A DNA stretch of 64,000 nt. Source: Chitinophaga pinensis. GTDB lineage: Bacteria > Bacteroidota > Bacteroidia > Chitinophagales > Chitinophagaceae. How positions within the stretch are numbered: position 1 is the stretch's first letter; each line of letters opens with the position of its first letter. Where the stretch lies: contig LR632930.1 in assembly GCA_902167325.1 (NCBI GenBank), forward strand, positions 3,224,001-3,288,000. The letters run 5' to 3'. Of this stretch, positions 7,905-17,127 are shown in pieces. The notes under the pieces were generated by a model that was given only the letters and a program-made list of their open reading frames with translations, was not told where the DNA came from and did not search any database. Both the position numbers and the translations under genes were made by a program.

Positions 7905-9590
7905 TTATTCTCCTGCCACGCTGTCGTCGCCCCGCCAGTCACCTACTGCTTCGATCTTCCCGTTGAGGATACGGATCAGTTCGGTTCTGCTCCATGGGCC
8001 GCTCACTTTGAGGGGGTAACCCATATTAGTGAGTGCTGTACGGGTACTGTCGGGGAAGGCTTTTTCAATGAGCACATCTTCCGGCCACCATTGATGGTGG
8101 AACTTAGGGGCGTTAACGGTGGTTTTCGCATCCAGTCCGAAAACGATATCGTTCACGAGTGTTTGAAAGAGGGAGGTGATGATGGTGGAACCGCCGGGTG
8201 TGCCGGTCACAAGGTAGGGCTGATTGTTTTTCAGTACGATGGTGGGCGTCATACAGCTGAGCATGCGTTTGCCGGGTGCAATGGCGTTGGCCTCGGTGCC
8301 CAGCAGTCCGTACAGGTTGGGCGCGCCGGGCTTCACGGAGAAGTCGTCCATTTCATTATTCAGGAGAAAGCCTGCTCCGCCTACCACTACTTTGTTGCCG
8401 TAACTGCCGTTGAGGGTGGTGGTCACGGATACTGCGTTCCCTGCAGCATCTACTACACTGAGGTGCGTGGTTTCCATGCTTTCGAACGGACCGCCGGCTT
8501 TTACACCGGTGCTGGCGGTAGGTTTGCCGGGTGTGAAATCGGCTATTCTTTGCTGCAGGTATTTCCTGTCGGTAAGTTGTTGTACGGGTACTTTCACGAA
8601 GTCGGGATCACCAAGGTATTGTGCGCGGTCTGCATACGCTCTGCGTTCAGCTTCTATCATGCGCTGTACCGCTTCCGGACTGTGAAATCCATATTTTTCC
8701 AGCGGAAAGTCTTCCACCATACCGAGCATCTGCTGTAATCCGATGCCGCCGCTGCTGGGAAGGGGCATGCTGATAACGCTATGGCCGCGGAAGGTGAATT
8801 CCACCGGCTTGCGCAGTACAGCTTTATACGCCGCCATATCGGCCTTTGTAATGATGCCTCCGCCCCGCTGCATCTCTTCCGCTACGAGCCGGGCAGTTTC
8901 TCCCTCATAGAATCCTTTCATGCCTTTCTTCGCAATGCGGCGCAGGGTGTTGGCAAGGTCTTTCTGAATAAGGGTGTCGCCGGCTTTCCAGGGTGTTGCT
9001 TTTACGAATGCGGATGGCCGGGTGTTGAGACGGTTAAATGCCTCGCGCAGGCGGTTGAGTCCGGCCGCCTCCTGCTCAGTAATGGCGAATCCTTTTTCTG
9101 CCAGCAGGATGGCTGGTGCCACGAGCTTCGCCAGCGGCAGCCGTCCGTAGGGTAAGGAGGCTGCCAGTCCGGCCACGGTACCGGGTACTCCGGCTGCCAG
9201 GTGCCCGTCGAGCGAGCGGCGTACCACTGGGTTTCCCGCGGAGTCGAGGTACATATCGCGGTGCGCTTTTCCGGGTGCTTTCTCACGATAGTCGATGGCG
9301 AGGGTGCGCCCGTCTGCCAGCCGCGCCACCAGGAAGCCTCCGCCGCCCAGGTTTCCCGCCTGCGGATATACGACGGCCAGTGCCAGCTGTGTGGCAATGG
9401 CGGCATCCATGGCATTACCGCCCTGGCGCATCACTTCAGCCCCGGCTTCACTGGCCAGCGGATGGGCGGAGGATACGGCGAAGCGGGTGGCTGCCATATA
9501 CTTACGGGGGGAATAATGGTACGGGCCTGCCTGCTGGGCGGCAACGTTTACTGTCAGCAGCAGCAGGAAGGGGATCAGAAGGGAACGCAT
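7905..9590 (-). CDS. ggt: Gamma-glutamyltransferase
   Basis: A 561-residue proenzyme of normal length. A signal peptide (residues 1-19, ending VNVAAQQ) predicts export to the periplasm. GNAMDAAIA, the substrate-binding GNLGGGGFL and the autocleavage site METTHLSVVD are all present; T374 would become the N-terminal nucleophile of the small subunit. The GSYGNKVVVGGAGFLLNNEMDDF stretch and the later TGTPGGSTIITS loop are also conserved. It hydrolyses or transfers gamma-glutamyl groups from glutathione-like peptides. It heads a minus-strand series of five closely spaced genes. Confidence 0.95.
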   Translation of the reverse strand: MRSLLIPFLLLLTVNVAAQQAGPYHYSPRKYMAATRFAVSSAHPLASEAGAEVMRQGGNAMDAAIATQLALAVVYPQAGNLGGGGFLVARLADGRTLAIDYREKAPGKAHRDMYLDSAGNPVVRRSLDGHLAAGVPGTVAGLAASLPYGRLPLAKLVAPAILLAEKGFAITEQEAAGLNRLREAFNRLNTRPSAFVKATPWKAGDTLIQKDLANTLRRIAKKGMKGFYEGETARLVAEEMQRGGGIITKADMAAYKAVLRKPVEFTFRGHSVISMPLPSSGGIGLQQMLGMVEDFPLEKYGFHSPEAVQRMIEAERRAYADRAQYLGDPDFVKVPVQQLTDRKYLQQRIADFTPGKPTASTGVKAGGPFESMETTHLSVVDAAGNAVSVTTTLNGSYGNKVVVGGAGFLLNNEMDDFSVKPGAPNLYGLLGTEANAIAPGKRMLSCMTPTIVLKNNQPYLVTGTPGGSTIITSLFQTLVNDIVFGLDAKTTVNAPKFHHQWWPEDVLIEKAFPDSTRTALTNMGYPLKVSGPWSRTELIRILNGKIEAVGDWRGDDSVAGE

Positions 9591-9691
9591 AGGCTAAGCA
9601 TGTTTCACCCCAAAATACGGATATTTTCCTTTGAAAGGGGAGCCTGCCGTCATTACGCTTTTTACCTATCTTAGCCGGATACAACCTTTAT

Positions 9692-12184
9692 ATGAAGTCT
9701 GTCATCTGCTCCTTACTCTTTACCATTACGTTGCTGACCGCCCGCGCGCAGCAACCCCCATCCGACTTCCTCGGTTATCCCCTTGGCACCCGGTTTACGC
9801 CTCATCATAAAGTGGTGGACTATTTCCGTAAAACGGCCGAAGGCAACCGGATGATGAAGCTCGAAACCTATGGACAATCTTACGAAGGCCGCCCGCTGCT
9901 GCTCGCCGTCCTTTCTTCCCCTGAAAACATTGCGCGGCTGGAAGAGATCCGCAGTGGTAATATGGGAATGCTGACCGGCAACGCTCCGCAAAACCAGCCG
10001 GTTATCATATGGCTCAGCTATAATGTACATGGCAACGAAGCTGTGTCTACCGAAGCAGCCATGCGCACCGTACACACGTTGCTCACAGAGCGGCAGGAGC
10101 TGCTGCGCAATGCGGTGGTGATCATAGATCCCTGCCTGAACCCCGACGGGCGCGACCGCTACGTGAATTTCTACAACGCCGTACATGCAAAGAATCCCGA
10201 TGCCACACCCTATGCGCGTGAGCATATGGAACCATGGCCCGGCGGCAGGCCCAATCACTATTATTTTGATCTGAACCGCGACTGGGCATGGCAATCGCAA
10301 ACGGAATCGCGGCAACGCCTCGCGCAATACAACCGCTGGATGCCGCAGGTACATGTCGATTTCCATGAACAGGGGGTAGACGCACCGTATTATTTCGCGC
10401 CTGCCGCGGAACCGCTGCACGATGCCGTCACCGAATGGCAGCGCGCCTTCCAGACCCAGATCGGTAAACATAACGCTACTTACTTCGATGCCAAAGGATG
10501 GCTCTATTTCACCAAAGAACAATTCGATCTTTTCTATCCCAGCTATGGTGATACCTATCCCACCTACAACGGCGCCATCGGTATGACCTACGAGCAGGGA
10601 GGAAGCGGCCGTGCAGGACTTGCTATCGTAAACCGGGAAGGCGATACCCTGCGGCTGAAAGACCGCCTCGATCATCACTTTACAACCGGCATCGCCACCA
10701 TAGAATCGTCCGTGGCGCAGGGTGCCAGGCTGGTGGATGAGTTTGGTAAATTCTTCCGTGATGCGCGCCAGCAGCCTTCCGGCGAGTATAAAACCTACGT
10801 CGTGAAAAACGGCGGCAACCCTGAAAAGCTCATGACGCTGGCGGAAACACTGCGCCGTAATGAAATCGCTTTTGGCTTTGCCACCGGTAACTCCTCCGGC
10901 AACGGGTTCAATTATTTCACCGGCAAAACCGAGAACTTCGCAATCGAAAAAGGCGACCTCGTAGTGAGTGCATTCCAACCCCGCTCTACCATGGTGCGTG
11001 TGTTGTTTGAACCGGTATCCCGCCTTACAGATAGTGTTACATATGATATTACCGCATGGGCTATGCCTTATGCATACGGACTGCCCGCATACGCCGTAAA
11101 GGCCCGCCTGCAGCCCGCCGTAGCTGATGCTCCGGAGAAAGTAGTAACGCCATCTGCAGAAGGGGCTACCTATGCTTATGTAGCTGCATGGAACAGTATG
11201 AAGGATGTGAAATTCCTCGCCGCCCTGCTCAACCGCAACATCCGGGTACGGTATACGGAGATTCCTTTTACCATTGGTACGCAGGTGTTCCCCGCCGGTT
11301 CACTCATTATCACCAAAGCGGGAAATGCTTCATTGGAGTTGCTGCCTGCCATTGCCGCGCGTATGGGCGTGAATGTAACCCGCGTGCCTACCGGCTTCGT
11401 GGATAAAGGAGCCGACTTCGGGTCGGACAAGATCCGCTATATCCAAAAGCCCAAAGTAGGTGTGCTTGCAGGTGATGGAGTATCCTCACTCGGAATGGGC
11501 GAGGTATGGCATTACTTCGAAGAGCAGATCGAATACCCGCTTACGGTGGTATCTTCTGCTTCGCTTGGCAGTGCTTCCTGGAAAGATCTTGATGTGCTCA
11601 TTGTACCTGATGGGCGCTATGCTGCTTTTGCGGATAAAGCGGCTGCAGGCCGGCTGAAAGACTGGGTGTCCGCAGGCGGCAGGCTTATCGTTATGGAAGA
11701 TGCCGTGGCACAGTTGGCGAACGGTGACTGGGGCATTGCGATGAAGAAGGAAAAGGAAGATGAGAAGGATGAAGAAGGTAAAGTAACCAAAAGTCCTTAT
11801 ACAGATCTGAAACCTTACGCCAACCGCGAGCGTGAAAGTGTATCCGGCATTATCCCCGGAGCGATTTATAAAGTACACATGGATAAATCCCATCCGCTGG
11901 CTTTCGGCTATCCGGAATACTATTATACGCTAAAACAAAACGACCAGATGCTGGCTTATTTCAAAGGCGACGGCTGGAACGTGGGTGCGCTGAAGAAGGA
12001 TGATTACCTCACCGGCTTCGTAGGCGCCACTGCACGGGAGCGCCTGCGCGATGGACTGGTATTCGGTGTGAAAGAAATCGGGAGTGGGGAAGTGGTGCTG
12101 ATGACGGATAACCCGCTCTTCCGCAGCTTCTGGGAGAATGGGAAACTGCTCTTCGGCAACGCCGTGTTCATCGTAGGACAATAA
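9692..12184 (+). CDS. Secreted M14-family zinc carboxypeptidase
   Basis: An 830-residue exported peptidase. The signal peptide is residues 1-20 (LLTARAQQ). The M14 catalytic domain covers about residues 35-350: zinc ligands H113 and E116 in NVHGNEAVST, substrate-binding residues in CLNPDGRDR and FDLNRDW, third ligand H225 in VDFHEQG, and the probable catalytic glutamate in GMTYEQGG. The long C-terminal half (about 370-830) has a flavodoxin or class I glutamine amidotransferase-like segment (VLAGDGVSSLGMGEVWHY, LDVLIVPDG), as in other long Bacteroidota M14 proteins. It is a stand-alone gene with a terminator 19 bases after the stop. Confidence 0.92.
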   Translation: MKSVICSLLFTITLLTARAQQPPSDFLGYPLGTRFTPHHKVVDYFRKTAEGNRMMKLETYGQSYEGRPLLLAVLSSPENIARLEEIRSGNMGMLTGNAPQNQPVIIWLSYNVHGNEAVSTEAAMRTVHTLLTERQELLRNAVVIIDPCLNPDGRDRYVNFYNAVHAKNPDATPYAREHMEPWPGGRPNHYYFDLNRDWAWQSQTESRQRLAQYNRWMPQVHVDFHEQGVDAPYYFAPAAEPLHDAVTEWQRAFQTQIGKHNATYFDAKGWLYFTKEQFDLFYPSYGDTYPTYNGAIGMTYEQGGSGRAGLAIVNREGDTLRLKDRLDHHFTTGIATIESSVAQGARLVDEFGKFFRDARQQPSGEYKTYVVKNGGNPEKLMTLAETLRRNEIAFGFATGNSSGNGFNYFTGKTENFAIEKGDLVVSAFQPRSTMVRVLFEPVSRLTDSVTYDITAWAMPYAYGLPAYAVKARLQPAVADAPEKVVTPSAEGATYAYVAAWNSMKDVKFLAALLNRNIRVRYTEIPFTIGTQVFPAGSLIITKAGNASLELLPAIAARMGVNVTRVPTGFVDKGADFGSDKIRYIQKPKVGVLAGDGVSSLGMGEVWHYFEEQIEYPLTVVSSASLGSASWKDLDVLIVPDGRYAAFADKAAAGRLKDWVSAGGRLIVMEDAVAQLANGDWGIAMKKEKEDEKDEEGKVTKSPYTDLKPYANRERESVSGIIPGAIYKVHMDKSHPLAFGYPEYYYTLKQNDQMLAYFKGDGWNVGALKKDDYLTGFVGATARERLRDGLVFGVKEIGSGEVVLMTDNPLFRSFWENGKLLFGNAVFIVGQ

Positions 12185-12202
12185 ACAGGAACGATACGCA
12201 AT

Positions 12203-12237
12203 AAAAAAGCTGACCAGTTAAACCGGTCAGCTTTTTT
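12203..12237. terminator. Bidirectional intrinsic terminator
   Basis: A 13-bp stem (12203-12215 / 12225-12237, core GCTGACC) with A and T runs on both sides lies between the convergent M14 and redoxin genes. Confidence 0.9.
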
Positions 12238-12254
12238 TATAAAGACAATTGCAT

Positions 12255-12857
12255 TTACATTTTACGTTTGATGCCGCAGCCTACCGATGCGGTAGACGGT
12301 ACGGGGGCGGGTTTTCCCGCTACCATAGCCTGAATGGCGGCATGCAGGTATTTCTCTTTCACATCACCTGCGCTGCCGGGATTATCGTCGATAGCGCCTT
12401 TGTAAACGAGGATCAGCTCTTTATTGAAGAGGTAGCATTCGGGTGTACGGTCTGCATTAAAAGCATCCGCCACCTGGTTGTCTTTATCCACCACATACAG
12501 CCAGTTGTAAGACTGCTGGCGGGCATAGGCCTGCATCGCTTCGTAAGAGTCGCCGGCGGAGCGGGCTGCTTCATTGGAATTGATCAGCATCACCCCGATG
12601 TTGTTTTTCTGCGCAAACTGGCAGATAGCACGCGTACGGTCCTGGTTACGGGCTACGTACGGACAGGTATTGCAGGAAAACATTACCAGCAATCCGTTCG
12701 CTTTCTTTGCTTCGTTCATCGATACTTCCTTGCCGGAAACATCTTTCATTTTGACATCACCCTTAGGCAGTTTTGCCCCGATGTCAATAAATGCGGGCAG
12801 CCGGAACGAAACGGTTGCTGCCGCCGCTAGCAGGAGGAAAAAGATATGCTTTTTCAT
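12255..12857 (-). CDS. Exported redoxin (AhpC/TSA-type thioredoxin-fold protein)
   Basis: A 200-residue thioredoxin-fold protein. The N-terminus has a hydrophobic signal segment (IFFLLLAAAATVSF). The CxxC motif is C62-N-T-C65 in FSCNTCPYV, followed by a conserved arginine and the VMLINSNE strand. RTPECYLFNKE contains the cis-proline region. This is the thioredoxin family protein with an SCNTCPYV motif widespread in Bacteroidota, probably a periplasmic thiol oxidoreductase; the partner is unknown. The C-terminus carries two further lysine/arginine-rich and cysteine positions (GCGIKRKM). Confidence 0.87.
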   Translation of the reverse strand: MKKHIFFLLLAAAATVSFRLPAFIDIGAKLPKGDVKMKDVSGKEVSMNEAKKANGLLVMFSCNTCPYVARNQDRTRAICQFAQKNNIGVMLINSNEAARSAGDSYEAMQAYARQQSYNWLYVVDKDNQVADAFNADRTPECYLFNKELILVYKGAIDDNPGSAGDVKEKYLHAAIQAMVAGKPAPVPSTASVGCGIKRKM

Positions 12858-12939
12858 AGGCCTCCATAATTTGGTTCAATATGAAAGTACACTATTTCGG
12901 GTGCATTCTGAAGCCATCCATCCTATTTTCGGAATAGGG

Positions 12940-13917
12940 CTACGAAAGTCCCTGTAACTCAGGCGATTCCTGCGATTCCTCTTTTTCTCTTTCTGCCGCT
13001 ATCTCCCGTAAAGTGCTGATACTGGTGTTCAGTTCAAAGCCGATGAGCAGGATAAAAGAGTTGAAATATACCACCAGCATCAGCACGAGGATGGTACCGA
13101 TGGAGCCGTAGATCTGGTTGTAACGCGCGAAGTTATTCACCCAGAAGGAGAACCCCAGCGTTACCACGATCATGGCAATGGTGGCGAACGTAGACCCTGC
13201 GGAAATGAATTTCCATTTCTTGCGCACGGCCGGCCCGAATTTATAAATGAAGGAGATGATAGCAAAGAAAAGCAGCACGATCAGCGTCCAGCGTACTACC
13301 TGCAACACAAACTGCGAAAAGGAATCATCGATACCGATAGCCTGCAGTACCGTGCGCAGCAGTGTGCCCTGCATGATGATAAGCACCACGGTAGCGAGTA
13401 AGAGCAGTACGAGGAAAAAAGTGAGCTTCAGTGCCGTGAGCCGCATTTCCCACCAGGTGCGCTGGTGGAAGCCGGGGAGCAGCTTGTCGAACGAGCGGAG
13501 CATGCCCATTACACCGTTAGACGAATAGTAGAAGCTCAGAATAAATGCGAATGAAAGGAGGGTATTGCGCTGGGTGTATAAGAAGTCGTGGATCATGTCG
13601 CGCACAATGATGTAGCTGCTGTAGTTGGGCGTAATGGTTTGCGCGAGGTCGTACAGCGTAGGTTCTACGTTTTGCAGCGGAATGAATGGCACGAGTGTGA
13701 ACAGGAAAATGAAGAACGGAGGGATGGCCAGCAGGAAGTTGAACGATATGGCTGCTGCTCTTTCAACAAGGCTCTCCTTCGCGGTTTCTTTCAGGAAGAA
13801 AACGATGACATCGTATAAAGGGGCGCCGTCGAATCCCGGCAGTACCAGCGATTTGCTTTTATGCGTCAGCCAGGATACCGGCCGGGATTCGAGGATAATT
13901 TTTTCTACGTCTATCAT
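12940..13917 (-). CDS. YihY/BrkB family membrane protein
   Basis: A 325-residue inner-membrane protein with about six transmembrane helices, for example FNFLLAIPPFFIFLFTLVPF near residue 70, LTFFLVLLLLATVVLIIMQG near 170 and the paired C-terminal helices around 240-305. AAAISFNFLLAIPP and YGSIGTILVLMLVVYFNSFILLIGFELN are signatures of the YihY/UPF0761 (once called RNase BN) family; the function is not established. The C-terminal tail is charged (EREKEESQES). It follows mltG by 33 bp on the same strand. Confidence 0.92.
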   Translation of the reverse strand: MIDVEKIILESRPVSWLTHKSKSLVLPGFDGAPLYDVIVFFLKETAKESLVERAAAISFNFLLAIPPFFIFLFTLVPFIPLQNVEPTLYDLAQTITPNYSSYIIVRDMIHDFLYTQRNTLLSFAFILSFYYSSNGVMGMLRSFDKLLPGFHQRTWWEMRLTALKLTFFLVLLLLATVVLIIMQGTLLRTVLQAIGIDDSFSQFVLQVVRWTLIVLLFFAIISFIYKFGPAVRKKWKFISAGSTFATIAMIVVTLGFSFWVNNFARYNQIYGSIGTILVLMLVVYFNSFILLIGFELNTSISTLREIAAEREKEESQESPELQGLS

Positions 13918-13950
13918 CAGGGCGTTGTTGGAACGCCGTAAAAATACGAA

Positions 13951-15000
13951 TTATTTGATGCCCCTCGCGTTGAGTCCTTTCTGATACGCACGCGCATTGT
14001 CCAGATGCTCTTTAAAAGTGACGGCGAAAGAGTGATACCCGCTGCCATCGGGCCTTGCGGCAAAAAAGAGATAGTCGGTATCTGCCGGGGTCAGCACGGC
14101 GTCGATCGATTTGGAGGACGGCGTGCAGATGGGACCGGGAGGGAGGCCGTAATAACGGTAGGTGTTATACGGAGAGTCGTATTCGGTATGAACGTTATAA
14201 ATGCGGCGCAGCGCAAAATTACGCAGGGCGAATTTTACGGTAGGGTCTGCACCGAGGCGCATGCCGGTGCGCAGCCGGTTGAGGTATACGCTGGCGATAA
14301 CGGGCTTCTCATCGTTCCGGTTGGTTTCTTCCTCCACGATGGAGGCCAGTACGGTTACCTGCACGGGCGTCAGGTTCAGGGCCTGCGCTTTCTGGCGGCG
14401 GGTTTCGTTCCAGAAGTTTTCGTAAGCGCTTTCTATCTTCTCAAATACTTTACCGGCGGAGGTATTCCAATAGAACTCGTAAGTGTTAGGCACAACGGCG
14501 CACATCACGGTGGTGGTATCCAGTCCAAACTGGCGAAGGTACACGGCATCGTTGAGGATGGCCAGCATGGTGGTGGAATCTGCTTCGAGGTTGGAGGATA
14601 CGAGGCGCACGAAGTCTTCTTTCAGCCGGAGCTTGTTAACCACGAGGCGCACGGGCGTTTGCCTGCCGCTGCGGAGGATGCGGACGATCTCCAGGTTGCC
14701 CATTCCCTTTTTGATCTCATAACGCCCTGCTTTTACGCGATCGGGGTAACCGAGCTGGCGGGCTACGATGTTGAAGGTCGAGGGGGAGGAAACGATCTCC
14801 TGTTCACTGAGACCTTTCAGTACATCCTCGTACCGGCTGCCGGTAGGGATGTAAAAGTATTTCTTATCACCAAAGGAGCGGGTGTTAGGCCCCATGAGGA
14901 GGTAAGCGGCGATCACGAAGGCGCCGGCCAGCAAACAGGTGGCGATAATGGCGATGCGGCGCACCCAGGGCGATTTGTTCTTTTTGGGTTTGTTAGGCAT
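13951..15000 (-). CDS. mltG: Endolytic murein transglycosylase MltG
   Basis: A 349-residue YceG-like protein. A basic N-terminus is followed by one membrane anchor (residues about 14-36), a LysM-like region and the YceG domain. The catalytic glutamate is expected at E223 in LASIVEEETNR, followed by VIASVYLNRL and the RLGADPTVKFAL and YNTYRYYGLPPGPI motifs. It cleaves nascent glycan strands at the inner membrane. It lies downstream of secG but a terminator separates them, so it probably starts a new unit with the yihY-like gene. Confidence 0.95.
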   Translation of the reverse strand: MPNKPKKNKSPWVRRIAIIATCLLAGAFVIAAYLLMGPNTRSFGDKKYFYIPTGSRYEDVLKGLSEQEIVSSPSTFNIVARQLGYPDRVKAGRYEIKKGMGNLEIVRILRSGRQTPVRLVVNKLRLKEDFVRLVSSNLEADSTTMLAILNDAVYLRQFGLDTTTVMCAVVPNTYEFYWNTSAGKVFEKIESAYENFWNETRRQKAQALNLTPVQVTVLASIVEEETNRNDEKPVIASVYLNRLRTGMRLGADPTVKFALRNFALRRIYNVHTEYDSPYNTYRYYGLPPGPICTPSSKSIDAVLTPADTDYLFFAARPDGSGYHSFAVTFKEHLDNARAYQKGLNARGIK

Positions 15001-15028
15001 AAAAAGTCAGGCGGAGTATATCTTCAAT

Positions 15029-15055
15029 AAAAAACCTCGCTTTTAACGGCGAGGT
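15029..15055 (-). terminator. Intrinsic terminator after secG
   Basis: Stem ACCTCGC/GCGAGGT (15034-15040 / 15049-15055) is followed on the minus strand by six T. It lies between the secG stop and the mltG start. Confidence 0.8.
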
Positions 15056-15084
15056 CTTTAAAAATATTATTCGGAAGGAATATG

Positions 15085-15459
15085 TTATTTGTTCGAATCT
15101 GCCGGAGCTGTAGGTGCAGCAGGCGCTTGCTGAGCTGCATTAGGCAGGGTAGTGGTGTTAGCCGGAGGAGTAACGGGAGCAGCACCCTGGCTGCGCTCGC
15201 TGGCGCTCTGGGGCATGTCGCTGGTAGTGGTGCCGGCACCGATGAACATGGTGGAAGTAAGACACAGCACAGCGATTACCGCTGCCAGGATCCAGGTGCC
15301 TTTTTCAAGCACATCCGTCGTCTGGCGAACGCCCATCACCTGATTGCCAAAACCGCCAAGGTTACCAGCGAGACCGCCGCCTTTAGGGTTTTGTACCAGC
15401 ACGAAAAAGCCGAGCAAAATACAGGCAATCACAATCAATATTCCAAAGAAAATCAACAT
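15085..15459 (-). CDS. secG: Preprotein translocase subunit SecG
   Basis: A 124-residue SecG. It has the two expected transmembrane helices (residues 2-22 and about 55-75), with the conserved cytoplasmic loop VLVQNPKGGGLAGNLGG and DVLEKGTW between them. The C-terminal tail (about residues 80-124) is low-complexity, rich in Ala, Pro, Thr and Gln, as in other Bacteroidota SecG proteins. It supports SecYE during export. It is the last gene of the operon that starts with miaB, 26 bp after the acidic repeat protein. Confidence 0.95.
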   Translation of the reverse strand: MLIFFGILIVIACILLGFFVLVQNPKGGGLAGNLGGFGNQVMGVRQTTDVLEKGTWILAAVIAVLCLTSTMFIGAGTTTSDMPQSASERSQGAAPVTPPANTTTLPNAAQQAPAAPTAPADSNK

Positions 15460-15485
15460 GTTATCTACTTATTGTTAGTTGTTAG

Positions 15486-17087
15486 TTATTGTAATTCTTT
15501 AATCTTCTGCGCAAAGTACGCTTTTTTGGCCGGATTAAGCAAACTTAATTTTTGATAAACGGCGATGGCTTTTAAGGGCTGGCGCTGCATCACCCAGATC
15601 TCCGCCAGCGTCTCTGAAACGATGTCGTCATTGAGGGTGATTGACTGTATGGCCATGGCTTCTACCCGTTCGGTTACCTCCGGGTCTTCGTCTTCATACA
15701 GCTTGTGTAAATGCTGATGGTACCAGTCTTTTGTGGCTTTCCCGGCGAAGTCATCCTTCAGTTGCCGGAGCCAGTCGGTGAAGCTTCTCATTTCAGCGGC
15801 GGCTTTGTCGGTCATGCTTTCTGCGTTGTTCGGCTCTTTCAGTTTTTTATAAGCGAAATAATCGTCGGTAAACAGGGGTTGGTAAGTAAGCTCGGTTTCC
15901 TCGGCCGGGGCATCCATCGGATGGATACGGATCGGTGCGTCCGGCTCGTTCTCTGCGTTTTCAGCTGTTGCTTCTGCCGCAGGCGGTATGGCGATGCCGG
16001 GTCCTTCAGGCGCCAGGCCCGTCGGCACTTCCACTTCCTCTTCTTCTACTTCCGGTTCATATTCCGCAGGTTCATGGTCGTGATGTGCTGCTTCAGGAGC
16101 AGGGGGGATGGTGATGCCATGCCCTTCCGGTTCCATGCCCGTTGGCACTTCCACTTCTTCCTCTTCTATTTCAGGTTCGTATACTGCCGGTTCCTGCTGT
16201 GCTTCTTCAGGGGCAGGAGGGATGGCGATACCATGCCCTTTCGGTTGCATGCCCGTAGGCACTCCTATTTCTTCTTCTTCTATTTCAGGCTCGTATTCCT
16301 GCGGAGCTTCCGGGCGCAGGGCGTCGTAGTCTACCGCCACAATATCATCCGGCACTTCGAGGTTACGCGCCGCGTCGAAGGCAGCTTTGTCTTCTTCCGC
16401 TTCATAATCCACGGCCACAATATCATCGGGTACTGCGAGGTTACGCGCAGCTTCAAAGGCAGCTTTGTCGGCTTCCGCTTCGTAGTCTACCGCCACAATC
16501 TCGTCAGGCTCAACAGCCGCAACGGGTTCGGCAGCAGTAAGTGCTTCCGCAGCGGCGAGGTCTTCGGCAGCCAGTTCGTCGAGGATGGCCTGGTCTTCGT
16601 CACTGATACCGTTTTCGGAAATACGGGAAATGGGTTGTGGTAGTACGGCAGGCGCTTCCAGCTCTTCGAGCAGGGTTGCTTCTTCCTCGTCCACTTCCGC
16701 TTCGAGGGTATCGCTGTGTAGTGCGGGTGTCTGATCGGCCTCGGCCTCCACGTTGTCGATTATAGCCTGATCCTGATTGTTCACCGCGTCCTGCACGGCA
16801 ATTTCGGTAGCCTGCCAGCTGTCTGCCGGCACAGGGGCCGCCGCCTCGGGAGGCGCGCCTTCTGTGGCTATCTGGTAAAGGTATTGCGGGGTGCTGGTAT
16901 ACAGCTGGGCCGCTTTAAAAACCGGGGTATGGAAATCCGGCGAGTTATTGAATTGTTTCTGAGCCAGTAAAACCCGGGCGGCAGCGAAGTAGGGATACTG
17001 CTCCACCAGGCGCTCCAACGCCTGCTGGTCTACGTTCCGCAGCTCTTCTTCATGAAATATATGATCTATAATCCTGTTAGCCGTCAT
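15486..17087 (-). CDS. Acidic repeat protein of unknown function with TPR-like ends
   Basis: A 533-residue protein that I do not recognise by function. The N-terminal 75 residues are helical (EEELRNVDQQALERLVEQYPYF) and resemble tetratricopeptide-type helices, as does the C-terminal segment (TLAEIWVMQRQPLKAIAVYQKL). The middle is strongly acidic and repetitive. A unit of about 25 residues starting DDIVAVDYEAE occurs three times (residues about 195-265), and a unit of about 40 residues with EIEEEEVEVPTGM then GHGIAIPPAPE occurs three times (about 275-390). There is no signal peptide or membrane segment, so it is probably cytoplasmic. It sits between lptE and secG in one operon, which suggests an envelope-related role, but that is inference. 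Confidence 0.8.
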   Translation of the reverse strand: MTANRIIDHIFHEEELRNVDQQALERLVEQYPYFAAARVLLAQKQFNNSPDFHTPVFKAAQLYTSTPQYLYQIATEGAPPEAAAPVPADSWQATEIAVQDAVNNQDQAIIDNVEAEADQTPALHSDTLEAEVDEEEATLLEELEAPAVLPQPISRISENGISDEDQAILDELAAEDLAAAEALTAAEPVAAVEPDEIVAVDYEAEADKAAFEAARNLAVPDDIVAVDYEAEEDKAAFDAARNLEVPDDIVAVDYDALRPEAPQEYEPEIEEEEIGVPTGMQPKGHGIAIPPAPEEAQQEPAVYEPEIEEEEVEVPTGMEPEGHGITIPPAPEAAHHDHEPAEYEPEVEEEEVEVPTGLAPEGPGIAIPPAAEATAENAENEPDAPIRIHPMDAPAEETELTYQPLFTDDYFAYKKLKEPNNAESMTDKAAAEMRSFTDWLRQLKDDFAGKATKDWYHQHLHKLYEDEDPEVTERVEAMAIQSITLNDDIVSETLAEIWVMQRQPLKAIAVYQKLSLLNPAKKAYFAQKIKELQ

Positions 17088-17127
17088 GGCGCTAAAATAT
17101 GAAAATAATGTCTAAATCAAAGAAAGG

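Noticed and set aside
9713..10978. A 421-codon open frame on the minus strand
   Set aside because: It lies wholly within the M14 peptidase gene, whose zinc ligands and signal peptide are intact.
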